Positions 36,594 to 46,559 are shown, numbered from the stretch's first letter. The stretch is DNA of 64,000 nucleotides from Scrofimicrobium canadense (GCF_009696615.1 NZ_VULO01000009.1:1-64000), one strand, 5' to 3'. Numbers and translations are program-made. The notes: generated by a model not told the origin, from the sequence alone.

Positions 36594-37784
36594 TCAGGTG
36601 CCGGATTTTTGTGAGTTGTCAGGTTCCATAACGGGCACATAACCCGCACCTGACGAGGGGACCGGGGACCGAAGGTCTAAAGCTTGCCGCATCCGAGTGA
36701 GGATAGGGCCATAAAAAGAGTCGCGGTATTCCTTATTTGTTGCGACAGAGACCAAGAAGTTCAAGGATGAAATGAAAGCTAAGAATACTGAGGTCTTGAG
36801 CAATGAGGCGTCCACTGACAAGGGAAGACCTAAGAATCTGGCTGAAGAAGGATCTTTTCCAGCCCACGAGCTAATAAGCTCCGGGGTGAAAGCAATTTCC
36901 CCAAGTACCACAAGGAAAACCGCTGTTAAAAATGTGAAAATGACGATCTGGAAAAACATAGCTAGGACAAAGACAACGACGAGGTTGATTCTCTCACCGG
37001 CTGTTAAGGGTGACTTTTGCTGAACTGCTTCTTCGGAGAGTAAACCGATAAGCTGCCGCCTGCCGATGGGGTAGGAGACTGCCATTCCCATAGCCAGAAA
37101 TACAATACCCACCAATGTGAGGCGCACTCCTGTTATTTCGCGGGTGACCTGCCAAAAAGATGCATCAAAAAAGGCAAAGACAATGACTATCATCAGTACT
37201 GGTAGTACCCGGCCCATGAGAAGCCCCATGGTGCGAATTTCCCGCAGTGATTGCCGCACCGACCAGGATAGTACGGAGCCGATACCTAGAAGAGTGAACA
37301 GTAGAGCTGCCAGAGCTAGGCCTGAGTTGAGGGCAAAAACGTACCAGGCGTCGCGCGATAAGAAAAAAGCAGCAGATAGGGGAAGAACGACTAAGCCGTA
37401 AAGATACACTATTGCAGTCGCAATAATCCGGGAAATACCATCGCGATGGATCGCCCACGTGGTGAGAGCTGAGGGGATAGCTGCAATGACGAAGAGAGCG
37501 AGGACCAGGCCTACGGACAGAACAATGTTGAGCAAGTAGGCTAGTTCTTCTGACCCCTCAAACCATGTGGGGTCAGGAAGCGGATCGCTCCAGTCTCCTT
37601 CGGAAAGAACTTCAGGAAGCACCTTCGCTAACAGTGCTAGCACCACAGTGAGCACTGTGGTCAGTGTGTAACAGAAAGCCAAAAAGGGGGCGGCACGCCA
37701 GGCCAAGCCGGAAGCGCGCCGCCGCGGAGGAACGAAGAGCGGAAGGCCCGCCCTTCGGAACCACAAAAATTGTTCTGAACTCAC
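36594..37784 (-). CDS. polytopic membrane protein, unknown function
   Basis: A 396-residue integral membrane protein with roughly eight to nine hydrophobic helices, an Arg-rich cytoplasmic N-terminus (PPRRRASGLAW) and a polar C-terminal tail. I recognise no family motif. Its ATG overlaps the stop of the malic enzyme gene by ATGA, so it is translated with it; a link to malate/pyruvate metabolism or transport is only suggested by this. Convergent with prmC with 14 bp between stops. Confidence 0.75.
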   Translation of the reverse strand: MSSEQFLWFRRAGLPLFVPPRRRASGLAWRAAPFLAFCYTLTTVLTVVLALLAKVLPEVLSEGDWSDPLPDPTWFEGSEELAYLLNIVLSVGLVLALFVIAAIPSALTTWAIHRDGISRIIATAIVYLYGLVVLPLSAAFFLSRDAWYVFALNSGLALAALLFTLLGIGSVLSWSVRQSLREIRTMGLLMGRVLPVLMIVIVFAFFDASFWQVTREITGVRLTLVGIVFLAMGMAVSYPIGRRQLIGLLSEEAVQQKSPLTAGERINLVVVFVLAMFFQIVIFTFLTAVFLVVLGEIAFTPELISSWAGKDPSSARFLGLPLSVDASLLKTSVFLAFISSLNFLVSVATNKEYRDSFYGPILTRMRQALDLRSPVPSSGAGYVPVMEPDNSQKSGT

Positions 37785-39214
37785 ACTGTATGGTCGCCCA
37801 AATCGATCTGAGGCACAACTTCAATCTGCTCAAAGTCCGCAACCGATTTACGTACAGCTTTAGAGACCGCCCTGGCAACCCTGTCGTCGAAGACGCCAGG
37901 GATAATGTAGTTTTCTGAGAGTTCTTCTGGTTCGATAACCCCCGCAATTGCCTCGGCCGCGACGCGTAAGACCTCGGTGGTGATCTCGGGGACTCTCGCG
38001 TCGAGAAGCCCACGGAAAAGGCCTGGGAACGCAAGAACGTTGTTGATTTGGTTGGGGAAATCTGAGCGTCCCGTTGCAACGATCTTTGCTGTCTTTGCGG
38101 CATCCTGGGGTGGAACTTCGGGTGTTGGATTTGCCAACGCAAAAACGATGGCTCCAGGGGCCATCTGGGCGATGTCATCACCGGTGAGAATGTTGCCTTG
38201 CGAAACACCGATGAACACGTCAGCGTCCTTGAGACCTTCCTGGAGGCTGCCCTTGACTCGCCGCGGATTCGTATTCTCAGCCAGCCACTTGCGGGATGGA
38301 TGCATTCCTTCAGTATTATCGGCTGAAAGTGCGCCATCGCGACCGTACCCTACGATGTCTTGAGCCCCTTGTGCCTGCAAAAGCTTGATGATGGCGGAAC
38401 CTGCGGCACCAACTCCTGACACCACAATGCGTACATCTTCGATCTTCTTGCCGGTCACCTTCAGCCCGTTGAGCAAGGCAGCTAAGACGACGATAGCTGT
38501 CCCATGTTGGTCATCATGGAAGACCGGGATGTCGAGTTCCTTGCGTAGTCGCTCTTCAATCTCAAAGCAGCGGGGTGCAGAAATATCTTCCAGGTTGATC
38601 CCGCCATAGGCAGGTGCGATCGCCTTAACTATGGAGATGATTTCTTCAGTATCTTTGGTATCGAGTACAACGGGGATAGCGTCGACACCACCGAAGTGCT
38701 TGAACAAAACGGCTTTTCCTTCCATGACTGGAAGAGCCGCTTCAGGGCCGATGTCACCTAAGCCCAAAACCGCTGTGCCGTCGGAAACCACAGCAATCGT
38801 ATTGGCTTTCATTGTGAGGATATGGGCCTTGGACGGATTGTCGTGGATAGACCTACACACGCGCGCTACCCCTGGCGTGTACACGCGTGAAAGATCGTCG
38901 CGGTTACGTAGGGGAGTGCGGGGGGTAATCTCGATTTTTCCACCAACGTGGTCCAGGAACGTCTGATCTGCGACACTCTTGACAGTGATGCCGCGTAGGT
39001 CTTCTAAGAGTACGGCTAGCGAGCGCCGATGTTCAGTATCACGAACATCGCAGGTGACGTCAATGATGATACGGGGAGCTTCAGCCTCAGCAATGTCAAG
39101 ACCTTTGATACCGGCTCCAGTTCCAGTTATCGCAGCAACAACGTCTGCGACACGGATCTTTTCCTCATTGACTAAGAGCCTGTATGAAGCGGTGTAGGAG
39201 GGAGAAACATACAT
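37781..39214 (-). CDS. NAD-dependent malic enzyme with ACT domain
   Basis: Oxidative decarboxylation of malate to pyruvate. 477 residues: an N-terminal ACT domain (about 1-85), the malic N domain with SRVYTPGVARVCRSI and the metal/NAD part with FHDDQHGTAIVVLAALLNGL and VVSGVGAAGSAI. ACT domains usually bind amino acids as regulators. It is followed by the overlapping membrane protein gene and preceded, after 71 bp, by gatB on the same strand. The preference for NAD or NADP cannot be read with certainty. Confidence 0.93.
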   Translation of the reverse strand: MYVSPSYTASYRLLVNEEKIRVADVVAAITGTGAGIKGLDIAEAEAPRIIIDVTCDVRDTEHRRSLAVLLEDLRGITVKSVADQTFLDHVGGKIEITPRTPLRNRDDLSRVYTPGVARVCRSIHDNPSKAHILTMKANTIAVVSDGTAVLGLGDIGPEAALPVMEGKAVLFKHFGGVDAIPVVLDTKDTEEIISIVKAIAPAYGGINLEDISAPRCFEIEERLRKELDIPVFHDDQHGTAIVVLAALLNGLKVTGKKIEDVRIVVSGVGAAGSAIIKLLQAQGAQDIVGYGRDGALSADNTEGMHPSRKWLAENTNPRRVKGSLQEGLKDADVFIGVSQGNILTGDDIAQMAPGAIVFALANPTPEVPPQDAAKTAKIVATGRSDFPNQINNVLAFPGLFRGLLDARVPEITTEVLRVAAEAIAGVIEPEELSENYIIPGVFDDRVARAVSKAVRKSVADFEQIEVVPQIDLGDHTV

Positions 39215-39285
39215 CTTTGGGGCTTACCTTTCGTTGGTATGTACCCTAATTTTATCCCTGCACTACACCGCAGTCATAGGCTGTC

Positions 39286-40785
39286 TCATAGGCCCAAAGT
39301 CTGGGCTATGAGTTCGCGCACACGAGCAGCGTCAGCTTGGCCACGCGTTGCTTTCATAACGCCACCCACCAGCGCGCCGATGGCCTGTACTTTACCGCCA
39401 CGAATCTTCTCAACAACATCGGGATTGTCCGCAATTTCCTGATCAATAGCACTTTGGAGAGCAGAGTCGTCGGAGACAACTTCCAACCCGCGTGCAGCAG
39501 CAACCTCAGCAGCGCCGCCTTCTCCTGCCAACATGCCCTCAAGTACCTGTCGCGCCATCTTATCCGTGAGTTTGCCCTCGTCCACCAAGGACTGCAATTC
39601 GGCGATTCCCTCTGCACTCACCGGCATATCAGCAAGCGCTTGACCGCCTTCTTTTGCGAGGCGTGAGAGTTCTCCCATCCACCACTTGCGCGCAGCAGCA
39701 GGACTTGCCCCAGCAGCAACAGTGGCCTCGATAAGATCGACAGCTCCTGCCGAGACGACGTCACGCATTTCCAGGTCTGAGAACCCCCACTCGGCAAGAA
39801 GTCGCCTGCGCTTTGCATGGGGCAGCTCAGGAAGTGAAAGCTTGAGTTCCTCAACCCACTGTGGGGTAGGTTCAAGAGGAACTAGGTCAGGTTCGGGGAA
39901 ATACCTGTAGTCGTCCGCGTCCGACTTCTCACGGCCCGACGAGGTTGATCCGTCGTTCTCATGGAAGTGACGGGTCTCCTGGGTGATAGTCCCGCCCGCA
40001 GACAACACAGCCGCCTGACGCCCAACCTCGTAGCGAACCGCGCGCTCGATAGAACGGAACGAGTTGACGTTCTTCGTCTCAGTGCGCGTCCCAAAAGGAT
40101 CCTCGGGAGTGCGACGTAACGACACGTTGATGTCAGCCCGTACATTCCCGCGTTCCATCCGAGCTTCCGATACGTCAAGGGCCCTAAAAATATCGCGCAG
40201 CGTCTGGACATATGCCGCAGCTACTTCAGCCGCGCGTTCGCCAGCACCTTCAATCGGACGCGAGACGATTTCGACAAGGGGAACGCCAGCTCGGTTGTAA
40301 TCGACCAGAGAATAGTCGGCTCCGTGAATGCGCCCGTCAGAACCTCCCACGTGAGTGTTCTTTCCCGCATCCTCTTCCATATGTGCTCGCTCAATCTGGA
40401 CGCGGAAAATCTCTCCGTCAGAGAGCTCCACATCGACCCAGCCATCGGCAGCAATAGGCTCATCCGATTGCGAAATCTGGTAGGCCTTCGTCAGATCGGG
40501 GTAGAAGTAGTTTTTGCGAGCAAAACGGCAATACTTGGCTATCGTGCAGTTAAGAGCCAGCCCGATACGAATAGCCGATTCTACGGCTTTCTCATTGACC
40601 ACCGGCAAAGAACCAGGAAGTCCCAAAGACACAGGGGTAACAAAAGTATTGGGATCCCCACCAAACTGGTTTGGTGCGGCATCGAACATCTTAGTATCCG
40701 TGCCCAGCTCGACATGCACCTCGATACCCATCACGGGATCAAAGGCCTTGACTGCCTCCTGGTAGTCCATTACTTCGTCAGTCAT
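39286..40785 (-). CDS. gatB: Asp-tRNA(Asn)/Glu-tRNA(Gln) amidotransferase subunit B
   Basis: 499-residue GatB, which binds the mischarged tRNA and phosphorylates its side chain in the GatCAB complex. The opening [20 protein letters not shown] and [17 protein letters not shown] are diagnostic; the C-terminal YqeY-like tail domain (350-499) is complete. It follows gatA after 3 bp. Such genomes lack GlnRS and form Gln-tRNA by transamidation. Confidence 0.97.
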   Translation of the reverse strand: MTDEVMDYQEAVKAFDPVMGIEVHVELGTDTKMFDAAPNQFGGDPNTFVTPVSLGLPGSLPVVNEKAVESAIRIGLALNCTIAKYCRFARKNYFYPDLTKAYQISQSDEPIAADGWVDVELSDGEIFRVQIERAHMEEDAGKNTHVGGSDGRIHGADYSLVDYNRAGVPLVEIVSRPIEGAGERAAEVAAAYVQTLRDIFRALDVSEARMERGNVRADINVSLRRTPEDPFGTRTETKNVNSFRSIERAVRYEVGRQAAVLSAGGTITQETRHFHENDGSTSSGREKSDADDYRYFPEPDLVPLEPTPQWVEELKLSLPELPHAKRRRLLAEWGFSDLEMRDVVSAGAVDLIEATVAAGASPAAARKWWMGELSRLAKEGGQALADMPVSAEGIAELQSLVDEGKLTDKMARQVLEGMLAGEGGAAEVAAARGLEVVSDDSALQSAIDQEIADNPDVVEKIRGGKVQAIGALVGGVMKATRGQADAARVRELIAQTLGL

Positions 40786-40788
40786 GTC

Positions 40789-42291
40789 TCATCCTTCCCA
40801 GTCTGTGGCGGGCGAGGCGGCAGCAACGGCCGGACTCACATCTTCAACGAGCTGTGCCACCTTGTACATCACCGGATCGTTCTTCGCAGCAGCCACCACC
40901 TGGAAGCCGACCGGAAGCCCGTCCTCTGTGACAGCATTAGGAACAGACAGAGCCGGAGTTCCTGCCAAATTGGCTGGAATCGTAGCGGTGTCGTTCAAAT
41001 ACATTGCCAGTGGATCATCAATGCGCTCCCCAATGGGGAATGCTTTCGTGGGGGTCGTAGGTGAAACCAACACATCAACCTCACCAAAAACTCTCTCGAA
41101 GTCTCTTTGAATCAGCGTGCGAACCTTTTGCGCCGATCCATAGTAGGCGTCGTAGTATCCAGCCGACAGGACATGGGTTCCCAAGATAATGCGGCGCTTC
41201 ACCTCATCACCAAACCCGGCTTCACGAGTGGCTGCCATGACACGTTCTGCCGTCACTGGCCCCTCGGTGGGATCAACACGGAGGCCATAGCGCATACCGT
41301 CAAACCGGGCCAAGTTAGAAGAGGCTTCTGCAGGCATGATGAGATAGTAAGCTGCCAGTGCATAGTCGAAACTTGGGCACGATACCTCTTTGATTTCGGC
41401 TCCAGCTTCACGCAAAGCATCGACCGTGCGGTTGAAAGCCTCGAGAACTTCTGGTGAATAGCCTTCGCCGGAGAGCTCTTTGACAACACCAATCTTAAGG
41501 CCAGATGCATCACGCGTTCCGCGAGTCTGCGCAACAGTAGAACTCACAGGGGGCGCCGGTTCTGGAAGCGACGTGGAGTCGAGAGGATCATGACCACCAA
41601 TGAGTTCTTGCAAGGCTGCTGCATCCGCCACATTACGAGTGACCGGACCAATCTGGTCCAGCGAGGAAGCAAGTGCAACCAGGCCATAGCGGGAAACACC
41701 GCCATAGGTGGGTTTTACACCGACAGTTCCTGTGAATGCACCCGGTTGACGGATTGATCCGCCCGTATCTGAGCCTAATGCCCACGGAACCAGGAACGCC
41801 GACACGGCAGCTGCCGATCCGCCGCCAGAGCCACCAGGTATACGAGACTCATCCCAGGGATTACGTGTCACTCCGAACGCTGAAAACTCTGTGGATGAAC
41901 CCATAGCAAATTCATCCAAGTTGGTTTTACCAACAATGGGTAGCCCGGCTTCCTTGATGCGTTCAACAACGGTTGCATCATAAGGAGGTTTCCACCCATC
42001 AAGAATCTTCGACGAACACGTAGTTGTGAGACCACGGGTCACAATATTGTCCTTAACCGCGATGGGGATTCCGGCCAGGGGGTGCAGCTTCTCGCCCAAT
42101 GCGCGCTTGCGGTCCACTTCTGTGGCCTGTTCTAAAGCACCTTTAGCATCTACTGCAAGAAAAGCGTTGATACGTGGGTTCAGTGCGGCAATGCGGTCAA
42201 GGCATGCTTGAGTCAAGTCCACCGAGCTAATCTCACCAGATTGCAGGAGTTCCGAGAGCTCTAGTGCTGACTTCGTCAAAAGGTCATTCAT
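40789..42291 (-). CDS. gatA: Asp-tRNA(Asn)/Glu-tRNA(Gln) amidotransferase subunit A
   Basis: 500-residue amidase subunit releasing ammonia from glutamine. The Ser-cisSer-Lys triad is visible: Lys in GIPIAVKDN, the first Ser in [12 protein letters not shown] and the nucleophile Ser in [14 protein letters not shown]. Its ATG overlaps the gatC stop (TGATG). Middle gene of gatC-gatA-gatB. Confidence 0.97.
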   Translation of the reverse strand: MNDLLTKSALELSELLQSGEISSVDLTQACLDRIAALNPRINAFLAVDAKGALEQATEVDRKRALGEKLHPLAGIPIAVKDNIVTRGLTTTCSSKILDGWKPPYDATVVERIKEAGLPIVGKTNLDEFAMGSSTEFSAFGVTRNPWDESRIPGGSGGGSAAAVSAFLVPWALGSDTGGSIRQPGAFTGTVGVKPTYGGVSRYGLVALASSLDQIGPVTRNVADAAALQELIGGHDPLDSTSLPEPAPPVSSTVAQTRGTRDASGLKIGVVKELSGEGYSPEVLEAFNRTVDALREAGAEIKEVSCPSFDYALAAYYLIMPAEASSNLARFDGMRYGLRVDPTEGPVTAERVMAATREAGFGDEVKRRIILGTHVLSAGYYDAYYGSAQKVRTLIQRDFERVFGEVDVLVSPTTPTKAFPIGERIDDPLAMYLNDTATIPANLAGTPALSVPNAVTEDGLPVGFQVVAAAKNDPVMYKVAQLVEDVSPAVAAASPATDWEG

Positions 42292-42587
42292 CAGTCTTCC
42301 TCCAAAATCTGCGGCACCTGGAATTGCCCCTCTTCGGCTGCCGGAGCCTGCGCTAACACTTCAGAGCGGTTCAATGTGGCGCCAACGATATCGGGACGCA
42401 TGACATTAGTCAGTGGCAGCGGATGGGAGGTTGCCGGAATATCGGGCGTAGCCACCTCGGAAACTTTAGCGACGGAGCCTGCAATGAGGTCAAGCTCGCC
42501 AGCTAGACGTTGAATCTCGTCTTCCGTGAGGGCAATGCGGGCGAGTTCTGCGACACGCGCGACTTCTTCTGCGGAGAATCTGGACAT
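42291..42587 (-). CDS. gatC: Asp-tRNA(Asn)/Glu-tRNA(Gln) amidotransferase subunit C
   Basis: 98-residue GatC, the small subunit that ties GatA to GatB. It begins [18 protein letters not shown], the family signature, and ends with the usual VPQILEED-like tail. ATG at 42587 is 7 nt after TAAGAT on the - strand, suggesting a leaderless start for the whole gatCAB operon; the open frame extends upstream to 42692 into the divergent gene and is not used. Confidence 0.95.
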   Translation of the reverse strand: MSRFSAEEVARVAELARIALTEDEIQRLAGELDLIAGSVAKVSEVATPDIPATSHPLPLTNVMRPDIVGATLNRSEVLAQAPAAEEGQFQVPQILEED

Positions 42588-42594
42588 GATGCCA

Positions 42595-42600
42595 ATCTTA
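42595..42600 (-). promoter_or_regulatory. -10 element for leaderless gatC
   Basis: TAAGAT on the - strand, 7 nt before the gatC ATG at 42587. The divergent cls gene uses the same hexamer at 42643-42648. Confidence 0.5.
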
Positions 42601-42642
42601 GCTCGGTCTGTCGTTCCTCCAGTAACTCTGGACGGTCCACGA

Positions 42643-42648
42643 TAAGAT
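42643..42648 (+). promoter_or_regulatory. -10 element for leaderless cls
   Basis: TAAGAT (42643-42648), 6 nt before the GTG at 42655. Confidence 0.5.
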
Positions 42649-42654
42649 ACATAG

Positions 42655-43902
42655 GTGTTTAATGATTCGTCGCGGTGGGTGAAGGCTCTCAAATATGCTG
42701 GCCTTGGGGTAGTGACGGCTCAAGCGGCTGCTGTGGTTGCAGTTCACCTAGTTGACCGCGTTCGACGAGCACGCATACCGGGCGGTGTTCGGGGTTTCCC
42801 CACGCTTCCACCGCGTAATGTTGCTGTAGGCGATAACGACCTGCGCGTATATGTGGAAGGTAAATCGCTCTACCATGACATGCTAGAGGCTATACGCCAG
42901 GCGCAAGAGACTATCTACTTTGAGACTTATGCGTGGCGTGGAGACTCCATCGGCAAGATGTTTAAAAACGCTTTGTACGAGGCGGCGGATCGGGGAGTCA
43001 AGGTCTACATAGTTTTCGATGGCTTTGGAACTCTCAACCAAAGTCCGCGGTTCCGTCATTTTCCAAAACACCCAAATTTGTGGGCGCATCGGCTTTCAGA
43101 GATTCGTGCCGGACTCTTCTTGATGGATATGCGACGCACGGGTAGAACCCACCGCAAGATTTTGGTTGTTGACGACGCCGTCGGCTTTGTCGGTGGCTTT
43201 AACATTGGTGAGGACTTTGGGATTGAATGGCGAGACACCCATGTGCGCGTAGTGGGGCCAGCAGTCGAGGAGCTCTCAAATGGTTTTGTAGGGTTTTGGA
43301 ATACTCTTCGCGGAAAGCAACCGAAGTTAGAGCGCAAATTTGTTGGCCAATGGGACGCCCCTATCAAGGCGGCCTTTAATCTTCCATCGCGATTACTCTT
43401 TCCCGTTCGAGGGCTCTATTTGGATGCCATTGAGCGGGCAAAAGACCACATTCTCATTACAACTGCATATTTCATTCCTGACCGAGAACTCCTTGGCGGA
43501 TTGGTGGCTGCGGCCGAGAGAGGTGTGAGGGTGCGCGTCCTCATTCCCGAATACTCCAATCACATTCTTGCCGACTGGGTGGCATGGCCTTTCTACGGTG
43601 AGCTTTTAGGGGCTGGCGTAGAAATTTGGCTTTATCAGCACGCGATGATTCACTCGAAGACAATGACAGTTGACGGAGTGTGGTCGACGGTGGGGACTGC
43701 CAACCTCGACCGGCTTTCGCTTATGGGCAACTTTGAAGTCAATCTGCAGATATATTCGCCAGAGTTTGCTGCCGTTCTTGAGGACGTATTCGACAACGAT
43801 CTAACAACTTCACGTTGCCTTACCTTGAGCGAATGGGAAGGGCGCGGGCCGCTGCAGCGCCTCGGGGAAAAACTCATAGCACCATTCCGCGCTATCGTCT
43901 AG
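42655..43902 (+). CDS. cardiolipin synthase-like phospholipase D protein
   Basis: A 415-residue PLD-superfamily protein with an N-terminal membrane anchor (residues 10-30) and two HKD motifs: HRKILVVDD near 165 and HSKTMTVDG near 335, each followed by the usual GG or GTAN segment. It most likely condenses phosphatidylglycerol or CDP-DAG into cardiolipin; a single N-terminal helix and a length of 415 fit short Cls proteins such as ClsB. GTG at 42655 follows TAAGAT by 6 nt. Downstream lies copy 2 of the 66-bp repeat. Confidence 0.88.
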   Translation: MFNDSSRWVKALKYAGLGVVTAQAAAVVAVHLVDRVRRARIPGGVRGFPTLPPRNVAVGDNDLRVYVEGKSLYHDMLEAIRQAQETIYFETYAWRGDSIGKMFKNALYEAADRGVKVYIVFDGFGTLNQSPRFRHFPKHPNLWAHRLSEIRAGLFLMDMRRTGRTHRKILVVDDAVGFVGGFNIGEDFGIEWRDTHVRVVGPAVEELSNGFVGFWNTLRGKQPKLERKFVGQWDAPIKAAFNLPSRLLFPVRGLYLDAIERAKDHILITTAYFIPDRELLGGLVAAAERGVRVRVLIPEYSNHILADWVAWPFYGELLGAGVEIWLYQHAMIHSKTMTVDGVWSTVGTANLDRLSLMGNFEVNLQIYSPEFAAVLEDVFDNDLTTSRCLTLSEWEGRGPLQRLGEKLIAPFRAIV

Positions 43903-43920
43903 CTTCTCAGCGCAACAGCC

Positions 43921-43986
43921 TGGGCGATGTGGTGGTTGCCGGGGCGGCATACCACCCCGTGTACGGTTTTATGACCCCGTACGTGG
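43921..43986 (+). repeat. 66-bp interspersed repeat, copy 2
   Basis: Same 66-bp element as 14131-14196, with no gap. It lies between the convergent ends of cls and the next membrane protein gene. The core stem has two mismatches in the shared fold, but a longer alternative is available here: GGTGGT-TGCC (43931-43940) pairs with GGCA and ACCACC (43946-43956, one bulged T). Confidence 0.85.
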
Positions 43987-44033
43987 TGAGGAGAGGATAA
44001 TACCCCCAGCCACTCAAGAGAATCCGTTGAGTC

Positions 44034-44822
44034 TTAGTTATCGTCGTGCACTGCCTGGGCGGGATTACTAGCTTTGGTGCGCGCCTCAACCTCGGCAGGG
44101 GTTTCACCGCGGCGTGTTCCTGCCAGACGGATCACAGCAAAAATCAATGTGACGGCGAGTAAGGCCGCAAAACCACACATCACTGAAGGAATACCGCTGC
44201 GAGTGGCAGGGTCGATGAGTCCGACAGTAATGGTTGGCAGAATAAAGACCGCATAGCCAATGGCAAGCCAGTAGAGCGCCCAGGACGTGCGATGATTATC
44301 GGCCTTATAGCCCCAGTAAAGGGATACGAAAGTACCAATAGCCAAGAACACATAGTAATAAGTGCCGTACATCCACATCGCGTCGGTGTTTGCTTGGAAG
44401 ACAACCCAGTTACTGCTGGGAGCCTCACATTTGTCACCGGTCACTCCGTGAATAGCGAAGAGCCAATAGAGAACAAATGCTGCGCATAACACGTACATGA
44501 CGATCTGTGCCCATAGGTTCTTTTTCCCCGCAATCGCCATCGCCAGGGAGATTCCCAAAGGGGGCAGCATGGTAATTGACGCATAGGCAATGTGATACCA
44601 GGGGAAGCCCCCTCCAAGACCACACAAGATGAACTCAGACATCTGCATTCCACCAAGGAATACCAATAGTCCGATGGTGAGCCAGCCAACCTTGTTGAGT
44701 CGGTAGCGCAGAGCAACCCATAGTGCGCCTCCAAACTCTAAGACCATGGTGGCGAGCATTGCTTCGGGGGAAAAACATCCAATTTTTCCCAGTTGTACAG
44801 CCTTGCGAACCCTTTTCAGCAT
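44034..44822 (-). CDS. seven-helix membrane protein, unknown function
   Basis: A 262-residue membrane protein with about seven helices, and two nearby Cys residues (Cys in FILCGLGGGFPWYH and GDKCEAPSSNW). A polar C-terminal tail ends the protein. I recognise no family. GGGGAA lies before the ATG at 44822; the frame is open upstream across the divergent peroxiredoxin gene and is not used. Convergent with cls through repeat copy 2; an inverted repeat ACTCAA/TTGAGT follows its stop. Confidence 0.75.
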   Translation of the reverse strand: MLKRVRKAVQLGKIGCFSPEAMLATMVLEFGGALWVALRYRLNKVGWLTIGLLVFLGGMQMSEFILCGLGGGFPWYHIAYASITMLPPLGISLAMAIAGKKNLWAQIVMYVLCAAFVLYWLFAIHGVTGDKCEAPSSNWVVFQANTDAMWMYGTYYYVFLAIGTFVSLYWGYKADNHRTSWALYWLAIGYAVFILPTITVGLIDPATRSGIPSVMCGFAALLAVTLIFAVIRLAGTRRGETPAEVEARTKASNPAQAVHDDN

Positions 44823-44874
44823 GAAATTCCCCTTGTGTTGACATGCGATAGTACATATCTTACGGATTATTGGG

Positions 44875-44880
44875 GATAAT
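44875..44880 (+). promoter_or_regulatory. -10 element for leaderless peroxiredoxin gene
   Basis: GATAAT (44875-44880), 6 nt before the ATG at 44887. Confidence 0.55.
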
Positions 44881-44886
44881 GGTGTC

Positions 44887-45354
44887 ATGACGAGGTTAGA
44901 AGTGGGCGAAAGCGCCCCCAAGTTCACTGTGGAAACACCGCGCGGCACCGTATCTCTTGACGAGTTGATAGATCGGGCCAGCAAAGGAGTTATCGTCTAT
45001 TTCTATCCAAAAGCTGGTACCCCTGGCTGCACGAAGGAGGCCTGCGACTTTCGTGACAATCTCGCCGCTCTTCGCACCGATGGCTATGAGGTCATCGGTA
45101 TTAGTCCCGACTCAGTGGAAGCACTGGAACGCTTTGCCAGCAAGAATGATCTCGGCTTTACTCTGGGATCCGACAGTGATCACACCGTCATGAACGCTTG
45201 GGGAACCTGGGGAGAAAAAAAGAACTATGGGCGCGTATTCGAAGGCGTGATCCGTTCTACCTTTGTGGTGGGAAAAGATGGGAAACTCGCCCTCGCGCAA
45301 TATAACGTCAAAGCCACTGGCCATGTTGCTCGGCTCTTGCGTGATATCGCATGA
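44887..45354 (+). CDS. bcp: peroxiredoxin, BCP/PrxQ type
   Basis: 155-residue thioredoxin-dependent peroxidase. Peroxidatic Cys48 and resolving Cys53 lie in AGTPGCTKEACDFRD, the PrxQ arrangement with four residues between. GATAAT stands 6 nt before the ATG, so the mRNA is probably leaderless. The stop overlaps purT by ATGA. A second peroxidase, tpx, is encoded at 24171. Confidence 0.94.
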   Translation: MTRLEVGESAPKFTVETPRGTVSLDELIDRASKGVIVYFYPKAGTPGCTKEACDFRDNLAALRTDGYEVIGISPDSVEALERFASKNDLGFTLGSDSDHTVMNAWGTWGEKKNYGRVFEGVIRSTFVVGKDGKLALAQYNVKATGHVARLLRDIA

Positions 45355-46496
45355 AAGCGGTATTGCTCGGAAGTGGGGAATTAGGTAAAGAAGTTGCCAT
45401 TGAGCTTGCTCGCTTGGGGGTGGACGTTGTTGCTGTCGATCGCTACGCGGGTGCGCCTGCTATGCATGTCACTCCCTTCCATAAAATCATCGATATGACT
45501 GATGCGGATGCTATACGTTACCTCCTTATAGAAGAAGAACCCGATCTAGTGATCCCAGAAATTGAAGCAATCGCAACGTCTGTTCTCGTTGACCTTGAGA
45601 GAGATTTCCCGGTTGTTCCCTCAGCACGTGCGGTGCATCTAACGATGAACCGTGAGGGAATTCGCCGACTGGTTGCGGAAGAACTGCAGCTCCCCACCAG
45701 CCCATATTGTTTTGTTGATTCTCCTGAGGAAATGAGAGAAGCCGCGCGAAGCATTGGCTTGCCCTGTGTGGTCAAACCCGTGATGTCTTCGTCTGGAAAA
45801 GGACAGTCGGTCCTGCGGGACATGAATCAGGTGGACGAGGCGTGGCGGTACGCCCTGGAAGGTGCACGCGGAAAATCTGTTCGATGCATTGTCGAAGGAT
45901 TCGTCAATTTTGATGCGGAAATTACCCTGCTCACAGTGCAACACTCAGGCGGGATCACATTCTTTGACCCGATCTACCACCTGCAAATAGATGGAGACTA
46001 TGCAGAATCGTGGATGGACCTGCCCGGAGAGACTATCGAACAGGCACAAGACTTGGCGCAGAAAGTTGTCAAAGCCTTGGGCGGATGGGGTCTTTTTGGG
46101 GTTGAGCTATTTCTAGTCGGTGACGAAGTCATTTTCTCCGAGGTTTCTCCTAGACCTCACGACACCGGACTGGTGACGATGGCAGCGGGTGATATTTCCG
46201 AGTTTGCAGCCCATGCCCGGGCTGTTTTGGGTATTCCGGTCCCACCACCGCAACGATTTCCGCAAGCGGTAGCTTCAGTTCCCATCAAAGTGCGCGGCAA
46301 AGGAAGACCTATTCTGACAGGTCTAGATGAGGCTTGCCGTGTTGATTCCTCCGTTCAAGTGAGGGATTTTGGTAAACCGTATGTGGATGGTGAAAGACGT
46401 ATCGCAGTTGTGGTGGCGCGCGGCGCGTCGTCTGAAGATGCGCGGCGCCTCGCCCATAGGGCAGCCTCAAAAATTGATGTGATGCTGGTCGACTGA
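45351..46496 (+). CDS. purT: formate-dependent phosphoribosylglycinamide formyltransferase
   Basis: PurT, an ATP-grasp enzyme formylating GAR with formate in purine synthesis; 381 residues. The N-terminal VLLGSGELGKEVAIELARLG, the PEIEAIAT segment, ATP-grasp residues around VVKPVMSSSGKGQS and the C-terminal metal block EVSPRPHDTGLVTM are all intact. It overlaps the peroxiredoxin gene by ATGA. PurT is an alternative to folate-dependent PurN. Confidence 0.95.
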   Translation: MKAVLLGSGELGKEVAIELARLGVDVVAVDRYAGAPAMHVTPFHKIIDMTDADAIRYLLIEEEPDLVIPEIEAIATSVLVDLERDFPVVPSARAVHLTMNREGIRRLVAEELQLPTSPYCFVDSPEEMREAARSIGLPCVVKPVMSSSGKGQSVLRDMNQVDEAWRYALEGARGKSVRCIVEGFVNFDAEITLLTVQHSGGITFFDPIYHLQIDGDYAESWMDLPGETIEQAQDLAQKVVKALGGWGLFGVELFLVGDEVIFSEVSPRPHDTGLVTMAAGDISEFAAHARAVLGIPVPPPQRFPQAVASVPIKVRGKGRPILTGLDEACRVDSSVQVRDFGKPYVDGERRIAVVVARGASSEDARRLAHRAASKIDVMLVD

Positions 46497-46547
46497 CTGC
46501 TCGCGGCCGTACGTGCAGGCCCCGTGACTGCATACTCGGGTATGTGG

Positions 46548-46553
46548 CACAAT
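46548..46553 (+). promoter_or_regulatory. -10 element for leaderless sua5
   Basis: CACAAT within TGGCACAAT, 6 nt before GTG at 46560; identical to the tpx element. Confidence 0.45.
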
Positions 46554-46559
46554 GGCGTA

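Noticed and set aside
46497-46559. Hairpin GGCC-GTACGTGCA-GGCC between purT and sua5 as a further repeat copy
   Set aside because: Only the GTACGTG core is shared with the 66-bp element; the left and right blocks are absent.
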